The notes under the pieces are model-generated. The model was given only the letters and a program-made list of their open reading frames with translations, was not told where the DNA came from and searched no databases. A stretch of DNA of 64,000 nucleotides, taken from contig NZ_BAMN01000006.1 in the NCBI RefSeq assembly GCF_000615905.1, positions 95,739 to 159,738 of the forward strand, given 5' to 3'. The stretch is from Companilactobacillus nodensis DSM 19682 = JCM 14932 = NBRC 107160. GTDB taxonomy: Bacteria > Bacillota > Bacilli > Lactobacillales > Lactobacillaceae. How positions within the stretch are numbered: the stretch's first letter is position 1; each line of letters starts with the position of its first letter. Both the position numbers and the translations under genes were made by a program. Below, piece after piece: positions 27,973 through 38,484 of this stretch.

Positions 27973-28680
27973 TTATTTAATCAGGCAGTTGTTCTTCTTA
28001 TTAACTTTAATTTTTCTAAAATCAAATGTCCAATTGTCGATGACTAATAATTGTCCGGCAGTGTACTTATTGCTAGTTAAAAACTTCATAGCGAGGGATG
28101 CTTGTAAGCTACCTGTTAGTGCCACGATCATCGGGTTAGTACCGATATTAGCGCTCAACCCTAATTGGGCAACTTTGTCCTTAGGATACAGACATTCGAG
28201 GCAAGCTGATTCAGAATCAATGAACATGACCTGACCTTGATTAGCTGCACAAGTTCCAAAAATATGCTTGATGCCACGTTCTTGACAGTCCTGATTGATC
28301 TGATATTTAACGGGGAAGTTGTCAGTGCAGTCGATCACCAAATCATATTTGGTATCCAACAATTCAGCTGAATATTTCTGGCTAATAGTATTGATAACAA
28401 CATTTTTGTTGGCAGCCTGCAAGTGATTCTTCATTGCGGTTAATTTTTCAACTCCAACATCAGCTTCAGTATAGAGATTTTGTCGATGCAGGTTGGTAAG
28501 TTCCACAACATCATAATCGACTAGAGTTATTTCACCAATTCCAGCTTTGACCAGTTCAGAGGAAACGAAGCTCCCAAGACCTCCGACACCGATCACCAAA
28601 ACCTTTGATTGTTCAAGGTTATTTTGTCCGTCAATTCCGATTTGTTTGATTTTTAATTGTCTGTCATATCTGTTTGTCAT
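27973..28680 (-). CDS. moeB: MoeB/ThiF-family adenylyltransferase for MoaD
   Basis: About 235 residues. The E1-like fold has the ATP loop VIGVGGLGSFV, DYDVVELTNLHRQ and the catalytic-region IDCTDNF. MoeB adenylates the MoaD C-terminal Gly-Gly so that it can be thiocarboxylated. The first zinc-ligand pair is present (ACLECLYP), but the second pair, near the C-terminus, is reduced to a single Cys (NNCLIK), so zinc binding may be weak. ATG 28680 follows GAGGTG. It leads the leftward Moco operon, divergent from narG. Confidence 0.88.
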   Translation of the reverse strand: MTNRYDRQLKIKQIGIDGQNNLEQSKVLVIGVGGLGSFVSSELVKAGIGEITLVDYDVVELTNLHRQNLYTEADVGVEKLTAMKNHLQAANKNVVINTISQKYSAELLDTKYDLVIDCTDNFPVKYQINQDCQERGIKHIFGTCAANQGQVMFIDSESACLECLYPKDKVAQLGLSANIGTNPMIVALTGSLQASLAMKFLTSNKYTAGQLLVIDNWTFDFRKIKVNKKNNCLIK

Positions 28681-28704
28681 TTTCTTCACCTCACATGCAA
28701 AAGG

Positions 28705-28746
28705 TTAGGGAAAATCCTAATCGAAGTCAATTAGGATAAGTGCTAG
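28705..28746. promoter_or_regulatory. Probable NreC operator(s) between moeB and narG
   Basis: TTAGGGAAAATCCTAA at 28705-28720 is a palindrome very close to the TAGGG-N4-CCCTA type of site reported for NreC in Staphylococcus carnosus. A weaker second copy, TTAGGATAAGTGCTAG, begins at 28731. The pair sits in the 110-base divergent region, upstream of a likely narG -10 (TTATAA near 28755), where it could activate narG and perhaps moeB. Function is inferred from resemblance and from nreABC nearby. Confidence 0.6.
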
Positions 28747-28790
28747 ATTTGTTATAAGGAATATTAAAGTGAACTAGGTGGGAGTTGCAT

Positions 28791-31700
28791 ATGCTAAAAT
28801 CTAGATTTTTTAAAAAAGTTGATAAGTTTAACGGTAATTTCACCCAACTAGAAGAACATTCTCGTCGTTGGGAGAAATTATATAAGGAACGTTGGGCACA
28901 CGACAAGGTCGTTCGTACGACTCATGGTGTTAACTGTACGGGATCTTGTAGTTGGAACGTCTACGTTAAGCAAGGAGTAGTTACTTGGGAGCACCAGTCA
29001 ACTGACTATCCTTCTTGCGGACCCAATATGCCTGAATATGAACCTCGTGGCTGTCCTCGTGGTGCCAGTTTCAGTTGGTACGAATACAGTCCGCTTCGTA
29101 TTAAGTATCCATACATTCGTGAACGTCTCTGGAAGTTCTGGGAAGATGCTCGTAACAACTTCGATAATCCAATCGATGCTTGGGAGAGTATCGTTACTGA
29201 TCCTGAGAAGACGAAGTCATACAAGTCAGTCCGTGGACATGGTGGTTTGATTCGTGTTAAGTGGGGCGATGCTACCGAGATGATCGCCGCAATGTTGATT
29301 TACACGATCAAAAAATACGGTCCCGATCGGATTGCTGGATTCTCTCCAATTCCAGCTATGTCAATGTTGAGTTACTCATCAGGTGCGAGATTTATTTCAT
29401 TACTTGGTGGAGAAATGTTGAGCTTCTATGATTGGTACGCCGATCTACCACCAGCATCTCCACAAGTATGGGGTGAACAGACTGATGTGCCTGAATCAGC
29501 TGACTGGTACAACAGTCAATACTTGATCATGTGGGGTTCAAATGTTCCATTAACTAGAACACCAGATGCTCACTTCATGGTTGAAGCACGTTATAAAGGA
29601 ACAAAAGTCGTTTCTGTCAGTCCAGATTATGCTGAAAATGTTAAGTTTGCTGATAACTGGTTAGCTCCACATCCAGGTTCAGATGCAGCTTTGGCACAAG
29701 GTATGACACACGTTATCTTGAATGAATTCTACAATAATAAACAAGTTCCTTACTTTACTGATTATGTTAAGAGATTCACTGATCTTCCATTCGTTATCAT
29801 GCTTGATCAAAGTGAAACGAACAAGGAACACGTTGTCTCAGGTCGTTTCTTGAGAATCTCAGATATTAAAGATACCGACACACCAAACTCAGAATGGAAG
29901 CCAGTTCTTGTTGATGAACCAACTGACAACTTAGTTGTTCCAAATGGAACGATCGGTCAAAGATGGGAAAAGGGCAAGAAGTGGAATCTTGACCTCGATG
30001 GCATCAGCCTAAACTCTCATTCTTGGGTGAGGATGAACGTGTCGTTGATATGCCTAGCTTTGATGCACAAGGCAATGGTATTTTCCAACGGACACTTCCA
30101 TGTCGTGAGATTACCCTAAAGGATGGCAGTAAGAAATTAATTACAACTGTCTTCGATCTCTTAATGGCACAATATGGTATCCGTCGTAAGAAGATGGATG
30201 AATTAGCTGCCAAAGGTTATGACGATGCTGATAGTTTATTCACACCAGCTTGGCAAGAAAAAGTTACTGGTGTTAAGCCAGAATTAGTCGTTCAAATCGC
30301 ACAAGAATTCGCACAGAATGCGGCGGAAACACATGGTAAGTCAATGGTGATCATTGGTGCCGGTGTTAACCACTGGTTCAACTCAGATATGACCTATCGT
30401 GCTGTTATCAATATGTTGATGCTCACAGGTTGTATCGGTGTTCAAGGTGGTGGCTGGGCTCACTATGTTGGACAAGAAAAACTTCGTCCGGCAGAAGGTT
30501 GGGCTAACATTTCATTCGCTAATGACTGGCAACCAGGTGGTGCTCGTCAGCAACAAGGTACATCATTCTTCTACTTTGCTAGTGATCAATGGAAGTACGA
30601 TGAGATCGATAATGAAGGTATGAAGTCACCAATTAAGACGATCAAGGATACATTCAAGCATCCTGCTGATTACCAACAAATGGCGATCAGATTAGGCTGG
30701 ATGCCTTCGTATCCACAATTTGACCGTAGTAGTTTGGACTTCACCAAACAGTACGGAACAACTGATATCAAGGAAGTTTCAAAGAAAGTCGTTCAAGAGT
30801 TAAAAGACGGATCACTCCATTTTGCCGCTGAAGCTCCTGACAAAGAAATCAATGAACCAAAGGCCATGTTCATCTGGCGTTCAAACTTGTTTGCATCATC
30901 AGGTAAAGGTCAAGAATATTTCATGAAACACATTCTTGGAGCTGAGAATGGTTTGCTTGCTAAACAAAGTGAGAACTTCAAACCAAAGGATATGGAATGG
31001 GATGAAGAAAGTGTTACTGGTAAGTTGGATCTTGCCGTTGACTTCGACTTCAGAATGGTAACTACACCATTGTATTCAGATATTGTTCTTCCAGCCGCAA
31101 CATGGTATGAGAAGGAAGACTTATCAAGTACTGATATGCATCCATTTATTCACCCATTCAATAAGGCCGTTGATCCACTTTGGGAATCACAAAGTGACTG
31201 GCAAGCCTTCAAGCATATCGCTAAAGAATTCCAAGGTATGGCTAAGAAGTACTTAGCTGAACCTCAATATGACTTGAAGACTCAACCACTTGGTCACGAT
31301 TCAATGGGTGAGATCTCTCAACCATTAGGTAAGATCAAAGACTGGAAACGTGGCGAGATCGAACCGATCCCTGGTAAGACAATGCCAAGTCTTTCACTTG
31401 TCAAACGTGATTACACTACTATTTATGACAAGTATGTTGCTTTAGGACCAAACACTAGAAGCGGCAAAGTCGGTGCTAATGGTTATAGCTACAGTGTCGC
31501 TGATCAATATGACGAACTAAAAGATATTATTGGAACATATGACGATGGCCCTGATGAAGGATTACCTAAGTTGGATGAAGATAGAAATGTCGCTGAAGCA
31601 ATCTTGCATCTATCAAGTGCTTCAAATGGTCATGTTGCCAAGAAGGCTTGGGAGAGTGCTGAAGAGATAACTGGTAAGAGTTTGGCAGATATCTCTGCTG

Positions 31701-32446
31701 GACAAACAGAGAAGGTCATGACCTTTGCCAAGATCACTGCTCAACCGAGTGAGTCGATTCCAACACCGATATTCTCAAGTGCTAAGCACAATGGTGACAG
31801 ATATTCACCATTCTCAGTCAATATCGAACGTAATGTTCCATTCAGAACTTTGACTGGTAGACAACAATTCTACCTCGATCATGAGATTTTCCAAGAATAC
31901 GGTGAAGAGTTAGCAACTTACAAGCCAACACTTCCACCACACGTCTTAGGACCTGCAGATACGAAAGTTGAACCAGCTGACAAAGAAGTAACACTTCGTT
32001 ACTTGACACCGCATGGTAAGTGGAACATTCACACAACTTACCAAGATAACTTGTATATGCTGACATTATTCAGAGGTGGTCCAACTGTTTGGTTAAGCTT
32101 GGATGACGCCAAGAAGATCGATGTTAAGGATAATGATTGGGTCGAATTGTACAACAAGAATGGTGTTGTTACAGCCAGAGCTGTTGTCAGTCAACGTATG
32201 CCTGATGGAACGATGTACATGTATCATGCACAAGATATGGAAATTGAAGAGCCATTGTCAACGATCACCGGTAACCGTGGTGGTAGTCACAATGCTCCAA
32301 CACAGATTCATGTCAAACCAACCCAAATGGTCGGAGGCTATGCTCAATTGAGTTATGGCTTCAACTATTACGGACCAATTGGTAACCAAAGAGACTTATA
32401 CGTAAATGTTAGAAAACTAAAGGAGGTCAAGTGGAATGAAAGTTAA
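28791..32446 (+). pseudogene. narG: NarG, nitrate reductase alpha subunit (frameshifted as read)
   Basis: NarG holds the Mo-bisMGD site that reduces nitrate to nitrite on the cytoplasmic face. The N-terminus carries the FS0 Fe-S ligands in HGVNCTGSCSWNVYV and the later Cys in RGCPRGASFSWYEYSPLR; WGSNVPLTRTPDAHF is the Mo-binding region. The frame breaks near 30008: the sequence reads ISLNSHSWV where one more C would give ISPKLSFLGEDERVVDMPS, joining the two halves into about 1218 residues, the normal NarG length. ATG 28791 is used, with GGTGGGAG upstream. Given intact narH and narJ, a sequencing error is likelier than decay. Confidence 0.95.
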
Positions 32447-33995
32447 AGCACAAATTTCCATGGTACTGAACCTAGACAAATGTATTGGTTGTCATACTTG
32501 TTCAGTAACGTGTAAACAGACATGGACGAACCGCCCAGGTGCAGAGTATATGTGGTTTAACAACGTAGAAACTAGACCTGGTGTCGGATATCCTAAGAAG
32601 TGGGAAGATGAAAGTCACTATAAAGGTGGCTGGAAGTTGAACCGCAAGGGTAAATTGGAATTACGTGCCGGTAATAAGTTGAACAAAGTTGCGCTTGCTA
32701 AGATTTTTTACAATCCTGATATGCCTAACTTGGACGACTATTACGAACCATGGACGTATGATTACCAAACACTATTTGGTAAGGAAAGAAAGCATCAACC
32801 AGTTGCACGTGCTAAGTCACAGATCACTGGTGAATATATGAAGCTGAACAATGGTCCTAATTGGGATGATGATTTGGCAGGATCTGACCGAAGTTTTGGC
32901 GAAGATCCTAATATGCAAAGTATTGAATCAGATATCAAAGGTAACTTCGAGAAGACCTTTATGATGTACCTTCCTAGATTATGCGAACACTGTCTAAATG
33001 CTGCCTGTGTTGCATCATGTCCTAGTGGTGCGATGTACAAGCGTGATGAAGATGGTATCGTCTTGGTCGATCAAGAACGTTGTCGTGGTTGGAGATTCTG
33101 TATGACAGGATGTCCTTATAAGAAGGTCTACTTCAACTGGAAGACTAACAAAGCTGAAAAATGTACCTTCTGTTATCCAAGAATTGAAGAAGGACTACCA
33201 ACTGTTTGTTCTGAAACATGTGTTGGCCGTATTCGTTACATCGGTGTTATCTTGTATGACGCTGATAGAGTTGCTGCTGCTTGTGAAGAACCAGATGACA
33301 CTAAGCTATACGAGAGACAATTAGACTTGTTCCTAGATCCTAATGATCCAGAAGTAATTGCCCAAGCTCAAGCTGACGGCGTTGATATGGAAACAATCAG
33401 ATGTGCCCAAAAGTCACCTATTTATAAGATGGCCGTTGAACAAAAGATTGCCTTCCCATTGCACCCAGAATATCGCACAATGCCAATGGTTTGGTACGTT
33501 CCTCCATTGTCACCAATTATGAATTATTTCGAAGGTAAGAACTCGATCAAATACCCAGAAATGATTTTCCCAGCAATCAACGAAATGCGTATCCCAGTTG
33601 AATATTTAGCAAATCTTCTAACAGGTGGTAACACTGAAGTTATCAAGAATGCTCTCTACAAACTTGCTATGATGAGATTGTACATGCGTGCTAGAACAAG
33701 TGGTAAGGACTTCGATCCTGAAAAACTTGATCGTGTCGGTTTGACTGAAAAATCCGCAACTTCACTATATCGTCTCTTAGCTATTGCTAAATACGATGAT
33801 AGATTCGTTATTCCAAAGGCAAAGAAAGAAAAAGTTGAACATGTTGAAGACGAACAAGGTGGATTAGGTTACGAAGCATGTAACGGCTGTTCACTAGCTC
33901 CAGTTCATGGAAGTGTCTTGCGTAAGGCAAAGGCCGGCGAGTCTGGTAAAGATGCATACGCTGAAAGTTTCTATGGAGGAATTTGGCGTGATTAA
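32436..33995 (+). CDS. narH: NarH, nitrate reductase beta subunit
   Basis: The 519-residue electron-transfer subunit with four Fe-S centres. The Cys groups are CIGCHTCSVTCKQTW (N-terminus), CEHCLNAACVASCPSG, CRGWRFCMTGCPYKK and CTFCYPRIEEGLPTVCSETC; the CRGWR motif, with Trp in place of a Cys, makes the 3Fe-4S centre typical of NarH. It passes electrons from NarI haem to NarG. Its start overlaps the narG end by 11 bases, with AGGAGG upstream. Confidence 0.97.
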   Translation: MKVKAQISMVLNLDKCIGCHTCSVTCKQTWTNRPGAEYMWFNNVETRPGVGYPKKWEDESHYKGGWKLNRKGKLELRAGNKLNKVALAKIFYNPDMPNLDDYYEPWTYDYQTLFGKERKHQPVARAKSQITGEYMKLNNGPNWDDDLAGSDRSFGEDPNMQSIESDIKGNFEKTFMMYLPRLCEHCLNAACVASCPSGAMYKRDEDGIVLVDQERCRGWRFCMTGCPYKKVYFNWKTNKAEKCTFCYPRIEEGLPTVCSETCVGRIRYIGVILYDADRVAAACEEPDDTKLYERQLDLFLDPNDPEVIAQAQADGVDMETIRCAQKSPIYKMAVEQKIAFPLHPEYRTMPMVWYVPPLSPIMNYFEGKNSIKYPEMIFPAINEMRIPVEYLANLLTGGNTEVIKNALYKLAMMRLYMRARTSGKDFDPEKLDRVGLTEKSATSLYRLLAIAKYDDRFVIPKAKKEKVEHVEDEQGGLGYEACNGCSLAPVHGSVLRKAKAGESGKDAYAESFYGGIWRD

Positions 33996-34569
33996 TATTG
34001 AGAAGCTGAATACTCTAAAACAAGGTTTTACTTTTCTTTCACGTTTGTTGGATTATCCAGAACAAGATGTTTTGGACGATGAGTTTTATGAGGATTTTAA
34101 GAAGAATTATAGTGAGACGCCTTCCAAGTCGGATATTGAAGATGTGATCAATGAGATGCATTCTTATTCATTGGAAGAATTAAGAACTCATTATGTTTCA
34201 CTATTTGAGTTAAATAATCGTTATACTTTGTATATGACGTATTACAAGATGACTGATTCCCGTGAGCGGGGTCAGTTGTTGGCAAAATTAAAAATGTTGT
34301 ATGAGATGTTTGGCGTACGTATCGATGGTTCAGAATTGTCAGATTACTTACCGTTGATGCTTGAATTCCTTGCTTACAGTGATTGGAAGGATGATAAGCG
34401 TCAACAGGATCTGCAGTTGATGTTCTCAGTTGTTGAAGATGGAACATATAGTTTACTGAAGAATGCCGAAGTTCAAGAAGATGATATGTATTTCAAACTT
34501 ATCAGAATTGTTCGAGCTGAGTTTAAATCTTGCCTTGAACAAACTGAAAAAGAGGGGGAGATGCAGTAA
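33988..34569 (+). CDS. narJ: NarJ, nitrate reductase assembly chaperone
   Basis: A 193-residue, all-helical TorD/NarJ-type chaperone (FLSRLLDYPEQDVL, then TLYMTYYKMTDSRERGQLL) that keeps NarGH in the cytoplasm until the Mo cofactor is inserted. GTG 33988 is selected because GGAGG is 8 bases upstream, inside the end of narH. It overlaps narH by 8 bases and narI by one. Confidence 0.92.
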   Translation: MINIEKLNTLKQGFTFLSRLLDYPEQDVLDDEFYEDFKKNYSETPSKSDIEDVINEMHSYSLEELRTHYVSLFELNNRYTLYMTYYKMTDSRERGQLLAKLKMLYEMFGVRIDGSELSDYLPLMLEFLAYSDWKDDKRQQDLQLMFSVVEDGTYSLLKNAEVQEDDMYFKLIRIVRAEFKSCLEQTEKEGEMQ

Positions 34570-35260
34570 TGAAAGACGCACTGGATATATTCTTATGGGT
34601 TATTTTTCCTTACCTTGCTCTCGGTTCGTTCATTTTTGGAACAATCGGCAGATTCGCTATTTTTCACGCAGGAGTAACTGCGGAATCTAGTGAACTATTG
34701 GAAAAGAAACAACTGATGATTGGAAGTATCCTCTTCCACATTGGTATTATCATGGTTTTTGCGGGACATGTTGTCGGTATTCTGATTCCGAAGTCATTCA
34801 CTGATTGGCTCGGTATCCCCAACGAGATGTACCACATTGGTGCTTTGGTAATGGGTGGTATTGCTGGATTCATGCATTAGCCGGAATGATGATTCTTTCT
34901 TATCGTCGTTTTACTAATAAGCGTGTCTTCAAAACAAGTTCTTTCAGTGACTTGATGGTCAATGTTTCATTCTTGATCATTATTGTCTTGGGATTGAGTG
35001 CTTCATTTATTGATGGAGCAATTCTCCATCCTGAATTCAACTATCGTTTGAACTTGTCAATTTGGGCCAGACAGATTTTTGTCTTCCATCCTGATTATCA
35101 TTTGATGTTACAAGTACCAATTCTCTTTAAGATCCACGTTATCTGTGGATTCTTGATCTTTGCTTTCTTCCCATACACAAGATTAGTTCATGCCCTTACG
35201 TTACCTTGGCAATACATCTTTAGACGTCCCATCGTCTATCGTAAGAGACCAAGAGTATAG
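34569..35260 (+). pseudogene. narI: NarI, nitrate reductase gamma subunit, cytochrome b (frameshifted as read)
   Basis: The membrane subunit takes electrons from quinol and binds two haem b. Helices and His-bearing segments are present: AIFHAGVTAES, LFHIGIIMVFAGHVVGILI, then, after the break, HPDYHLMLQVPILFKIHVI. The first part stops at GFMH (34880); one extra G near 34874 joins it to GFMALAGMMILSYRRF and gives about 230 residues, the normal length. Haem must come from outside unless it is made elsewhere; no haem genes are in the window. Confidence 0.93.
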
Positions 35261-35271
35261 CAACATAGTAG

Positions 35272-36273
35272 GTGGTAATTATTATCAAGAAGCGACAAAA
35301 CAAACTTGTGATGAGTATAGCTTTATTGACACTATTGGCTTTGATTATCGTGTCGATGATGATGGGACGGTATGACTTGTCACTTTCAGAAGTCTCAAAA
35401 TATTTCATCGGACAAGCCAACAGTTCATCTAAATTGATTTTAGAACTTCGATTCATTCGAATTATAGCGGTTGTATTAGTTGGCGCAGGTCTATCAATGG
35501 CCGGCGCCACTTTTCAATCTGTCTTCAGTAATGGCTTGGCGTCACCAAACTTATTAGGTGTTTCCACCGGTTCAAGTGTTGGTGCTGCTATCGCCATCTT
35601 GAACGGTAAGTCGATTTATTGGATCGAAATAAGTGCTTTTATTACAGGTATACTGACAGTATTCTTGACCCTTTTGATCAACAAAATACTGCGCAGTAAT
35701 TCAAATATAACGTTGATCTTATCCGGAATCATTATGTCAGGATTGATGCAGTCAGTACTGGGTTCAGTTAAGTATATTGCGGATCCAGAGAACCAATTGC
35801 AAAGTATCGTCTACTGGGAGCTAGGTAGCTTCATGAAAGTGGACTCGCAAGCTTTGATCTCAGTAGGTCCAATCTTAATTGTTGGAATAATTTTCTTATT
35901 GTTGACACGATGGCGTTTGAATACGTTATCATTAGATACGTATACAATAAAAACAATTGGAATTAATCCGACGTTAAATAGAAATTTAATGATTTTATTT
36001 GCCACATTATTGACAGCGGCTTCAGTTTGTCTGTGTGGTGTAGTCGGATGGATTGGGTTAGTTGTTCCGCACGTGAGCCGTTCGTTAGTTGGTGAAGACA
36101 ATCGTTATGCCTTACCAATGACGGCTATCACGGGAGCAATCTTATTATTGATTGCGGACACATTAGCACGAAGTATTTCTGTGAATGATATTCCTTTGAG
36201 TATCATCACAGGCTTCATCGGCGTTCCAATTTTTATTGTGATTCTTATAAGGAGAAGAAATGTTGGAATCTAG
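35272..36273 (+). CDS. FecCD-family ABC importer permease, probably molybdate
   Basis: About 330 residues with nine or ten membrane helices and the FecCD/BtuC signatures: AGLSMAGATFQSVFSNGLASPNLLG, GVSTGSSVGA and the ATPase-contact loop CGVVGWIGLVVPHVSRSLVG. The family imports siderophores, haem, B12, or, as MolB, molybdate. Its place between narI and the moa genes suggests molybdate. The start is unclear: GTG 35272 lies in the AGGTGG ribosome site, and an ATG near 35311 is an alternative. It overlaps the ATPase gene by 14 bases. Confidence 0.85.
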   Translation: MVIIIKKRQNKLVMSIALLTLLALIIVSMMMGRYDLSLSEVSKYFIGQANSSSKLILELRFIRIIAVVLVGAGLSMAGATFQSVFSNGLASPNLLGVSTGSSVGAAIAILNGKSIYWIEISAFITGILTVFLTLLINKILRSNSNITLILSGIIMSGLMQSVLGSVKYIADPENQLQSIVYWELGSFMKVDSQALISVGPILIVGIIFLLLTRWRLNTLSLDTYTIKTIGINPTLNRNLMILFATLLTAASVCLCGVVGWIGLVVPHVSRSLVGEDNRYALPMTAITGAILLLIADTLARSISVNDIPLSIITGFIGVPIFIVILIRRRNVGI

Positions 36274-37042
36274 AATTACGACTCAAAACTTGTCATTTGC
36301 ATATAAAACTAAACAAATTATCAATAATGTTGATCTGAATGTTGCGGCTGGACAAGTCTTAGTGATTCTTGGTCCGAACGGTATCGGTAAGAGTACCTTG
36401 CTGAATTGCTTGAGCGGTGTCTTGAATAAGTATCAAGGTGATATTTTGGTTAACGATCAGTCGTTGAGACAGTTAACGATCAAGGACTTATCGCATCAAG
36501 TAGCTCTGGTCAGCCAAGGAGTTAATATCAAGTCGAGTCTGACGTTATTTGATTATTTACTCCTCGGACGAAGTTCATTTCATTCGATCTTTGATCAACC
36601 AGACGATCATGACAAGACAATCGTCAAACAGATCATTCAACAAATTGGCTTGGAAAATTATACTAATATCAGTTTGCAGAGTATGAGTGGTGGTCAGCGT
36701 CAGTTAGCGATCATTGGACGAGCGTTGGCTCAGGAGCCACAAATACTGATTATGGATGAACCGACTTCAGCACTAGATTATCGCAATCAGACGGTTGTCT
36801 TGAAGCTGATCAAGATGCTGTCAGATCAAGGTATCTCAATCGTTATGAGTACTCATGATCCCAATCAAGCACAGATGGTTGGTGATCAGGTAGGATTGTT
36901 GATCGATAATCAGACGTATAAACAGGGTCCGGTCAATGAAATATTAACGGACAAATATTTGTCGAAGCTATATGGCATACCGATTATTTCGACTTATAAT
37001 GAATTAGTAGATAGAAAGATTTTTGGAATAGGGATGGATTAA
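36260..37042 (+). CDS. ABC transporter ATPase, FecE/MolC-like
   Basis: A 260-residue ATPase with Walker A LGPNGIGKSTLLNCL, Q-loop VALVSQGVN, signature MSGGQRQLAIIGRAL, Walker B ILIMDEPTSALD and switch His in STHDPN. It overlaps the permease gene by 14 bases and is followed 4 bases later by the binding-protein gene, so the three form one type II importer. Confidence 0.92.
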   Translation: MLESRITTQNLSFAYKTKQIINNVDLNVAAGQVLVILGPNGIGKSTLLNCLSGVLNKYQGDILVNDQSLRQLTIKDLSHQVALVSQGVNIKSSLTLFDYLLLGRSSFHSIFDQPDDHDKTIVKQIIQQIGLENYTNISLQSMSGGQRQLAIIGRALAQEPQILIMDEPTSALDYRNQTVVLKLIKMLSDQGISIVMSTHDPNQAQMVGDQVGLLIDNQTYKQGPVNEILTDKYLSKLYGIPIISTYNELVDRKIFGIGMD

Positions 37043-37045
37043 TTT

Positions 37046-38080
37046 ATGAGAAAAAAGCGAAATATTGTTATCCTATTAATGGGATTACTAGTTTTCTTCG
37101 GTAGTAGTATCAGTGTGCAGGCGGCCTCAACGAGAACGATTTATGACAATACTGGCGCACCGGTCAAAGTTCCTAAGAAAATCAAACGTGTGGCAGATCT
37201 ATGGCATGCTAACAATCCAATTTTTTTAATGTTAGGTGGAGAAGATAAACTAGTTGCGACGACTAAATTAACTCACGACAATGCTCTATTGACGCAACTG
37301 TATCCAGAAATCAAAAAGCAGGCAGTGCCATTCAATGGCGAGGACTTCCAGATGGAAGAATTGATCAAACAAAAACCTGATGTGGTTGTCAGTTCAGATG
37401 TATCACAGATCAGTGAACTCAAAAAAGCTAAGATTCCAGCTGTTAATTCAATGTTTCAAGATTACAAGGGCCTGAAGAAGACAGTTAATTTAACTGCTAA
37501 AATCGTTGGGACTAAGTCAGCCAAAACCAAAGCTAAAAAGTATAATGCAAAACTTGATTCAGATATTAAATCAGTCAAGAAACGAGTTTCAAAAGCTAAG
37601 TCAAAGCCAAGCGTCTTGCATATCGTTAATACGAGTGATTTGACCAAAGTTGATGGGCGCAAAACGATCGTTGACGAATGGCTCAAGATTGCTGGTGGTA
37701 AGAATGCCATCAAGACTGACGGTAATATGATTTCTGTTTCAGCTGAAGAGATCATCAAGGCTAATCCAGATATTATTATTATCGGTGGAACAACTGATAA
37801 GAAAGCTCTGAAGCTGCTCAAGAAGGACAGTCGCTACAAGTCACTCAAGGCGGTCAAAGATAAGAAGGTCTATGGTAATCCTACTGGGATCTTCATGCTG
37901 GATCGTTACAGTGCTGAGGAAGACTTACAGATTTGGTGGGCGGCCAAAAAGTTCCATCCAGAATTAATGAAAGATGTTAATTTGAATTCTAAGTTCAAGT
38001 CATTCTACAAGGAATTCTTTAATCATAAGTTCAGTAACAAAGAAATCAAACAGATTATCAATGGTGAGGTTATCAAGTGA
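37046..38080 (+). CDS. ABC substrate-binding protein, BtuF/FecB/MolA-like, without lipobox
   Basis: A 344-residue periplasmic-binding fold of cluster A type: DNTGAPVKVPKKIKRVADLW, KPDVVVSSDVSQI, a long connecting helix, then ANPDIIIIGG. The signal sequence (about 1-26, ending SVQAAS) has no Cys, and the whole protein appears Cys-free, so it is not a lipoprotein; cleavage after AxA would release it, or the helix may stay uncleaved. This is unusual for a Gram-positive binding protein. With permease and ATPase it is best explained as a molybdate (or tungstate) importer. Confidence 0.85.
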   Translation: MRKKRNIVILLMGLLVFFGSSISVQAASTRTIYDNTGAPVKVPKKIKRVADLWHANNPIFLMLGGEDKLVATTKLTHDNALLTQLYPEIKKQAVPFNGEDFQMEELIKQKPDVVVSSDVSQISELKKAKIPAVNSMFQDYKGLKKTVNLTAKIVGTKSAKTKAKKYNAKLDSDIKSVKKRVSKAKSKPSVLHIVNTSDLTKVDGRKTIVDEWLKIAGGKNAIKTDGNMISVSAEEIIKANPDIIIIGGTTDKKALKLLKKDSRYKSLKAVKDKKVYGNPTGIFMLDRYSAEEDLQIWWAAKKFHPELMKDVNLNSKFKSFYKEFFNHKFSNKEIKQIINGEVIK

Positions 38081-38484
38081 AAATAGAAATTACACATGAA
38101 CCCATCGATACGGAGGCATTGACCCAAAGTTTGATTCACAATGAATATGGTGGAGTTGATATATTTATCGGCAATATCCGCCAGTTCACTGATGATATTG
38201 AAACCGAGAAGATCGAGTACACCACGTACAAAAAAATGGCAGAAAAGGAAATGCACAAGCTCGCTGATGTTGTCCTTGCCAAAGGGATGGATGTTGTTAT
38301 GGTCCACCGGGTCGGTGAATTACAATTAGGCGACATAGCAGTCTTTATCGGTGTTGCGGCACCACATCGGGCGGAAGCATTCGAGAATTGCCAATTTTTG
38401 ATTGATGAGTTGAAGCATACTGTACCAATTTGGAAAAAAGAATATGATCGCGACAAAATTCGCTGGGGAGGTCTTGAGGATTGA
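38077..38484 (+). CDS. moaE: MoaE, molybdopterin synthase large subunit
   Basis: A 135-residue catalytic subunit which, with thiocarboxylated MoaD, adds the dithiolene sulfurs to cyclic pyranopterin. Family features are VDIFIGNIRQFTDD, VHRVGELQLGDIAVFIGVAA, PHRAEAFENCQFLIDELK and the active-site Lys region VPIWKKE near the end. It overlaps the binding-protein gene and moaD by 4 bases each. Confidence 0.95.
   Translation: MKIEITHEPIDTEALTQSLIHNEYGGVDIFIGNIRQFTDDIETEKIEYTTYKKMAEKEMHKLADVVLAKGMDVVMVHRVGELQLGDIAVFIGVAAPHRAEAFENCQFLIDELKHTVPIWKKEYDRDKIRWGGLED

Noticed and set aside
13472..35260. Programmed frameshifting in moaA, narG or narI
   Set aside because: No slippery heptamer with a following pseudoknot or internal Shine-Dalgarno was seen, and the same kind of break hits seven unrelated genes.
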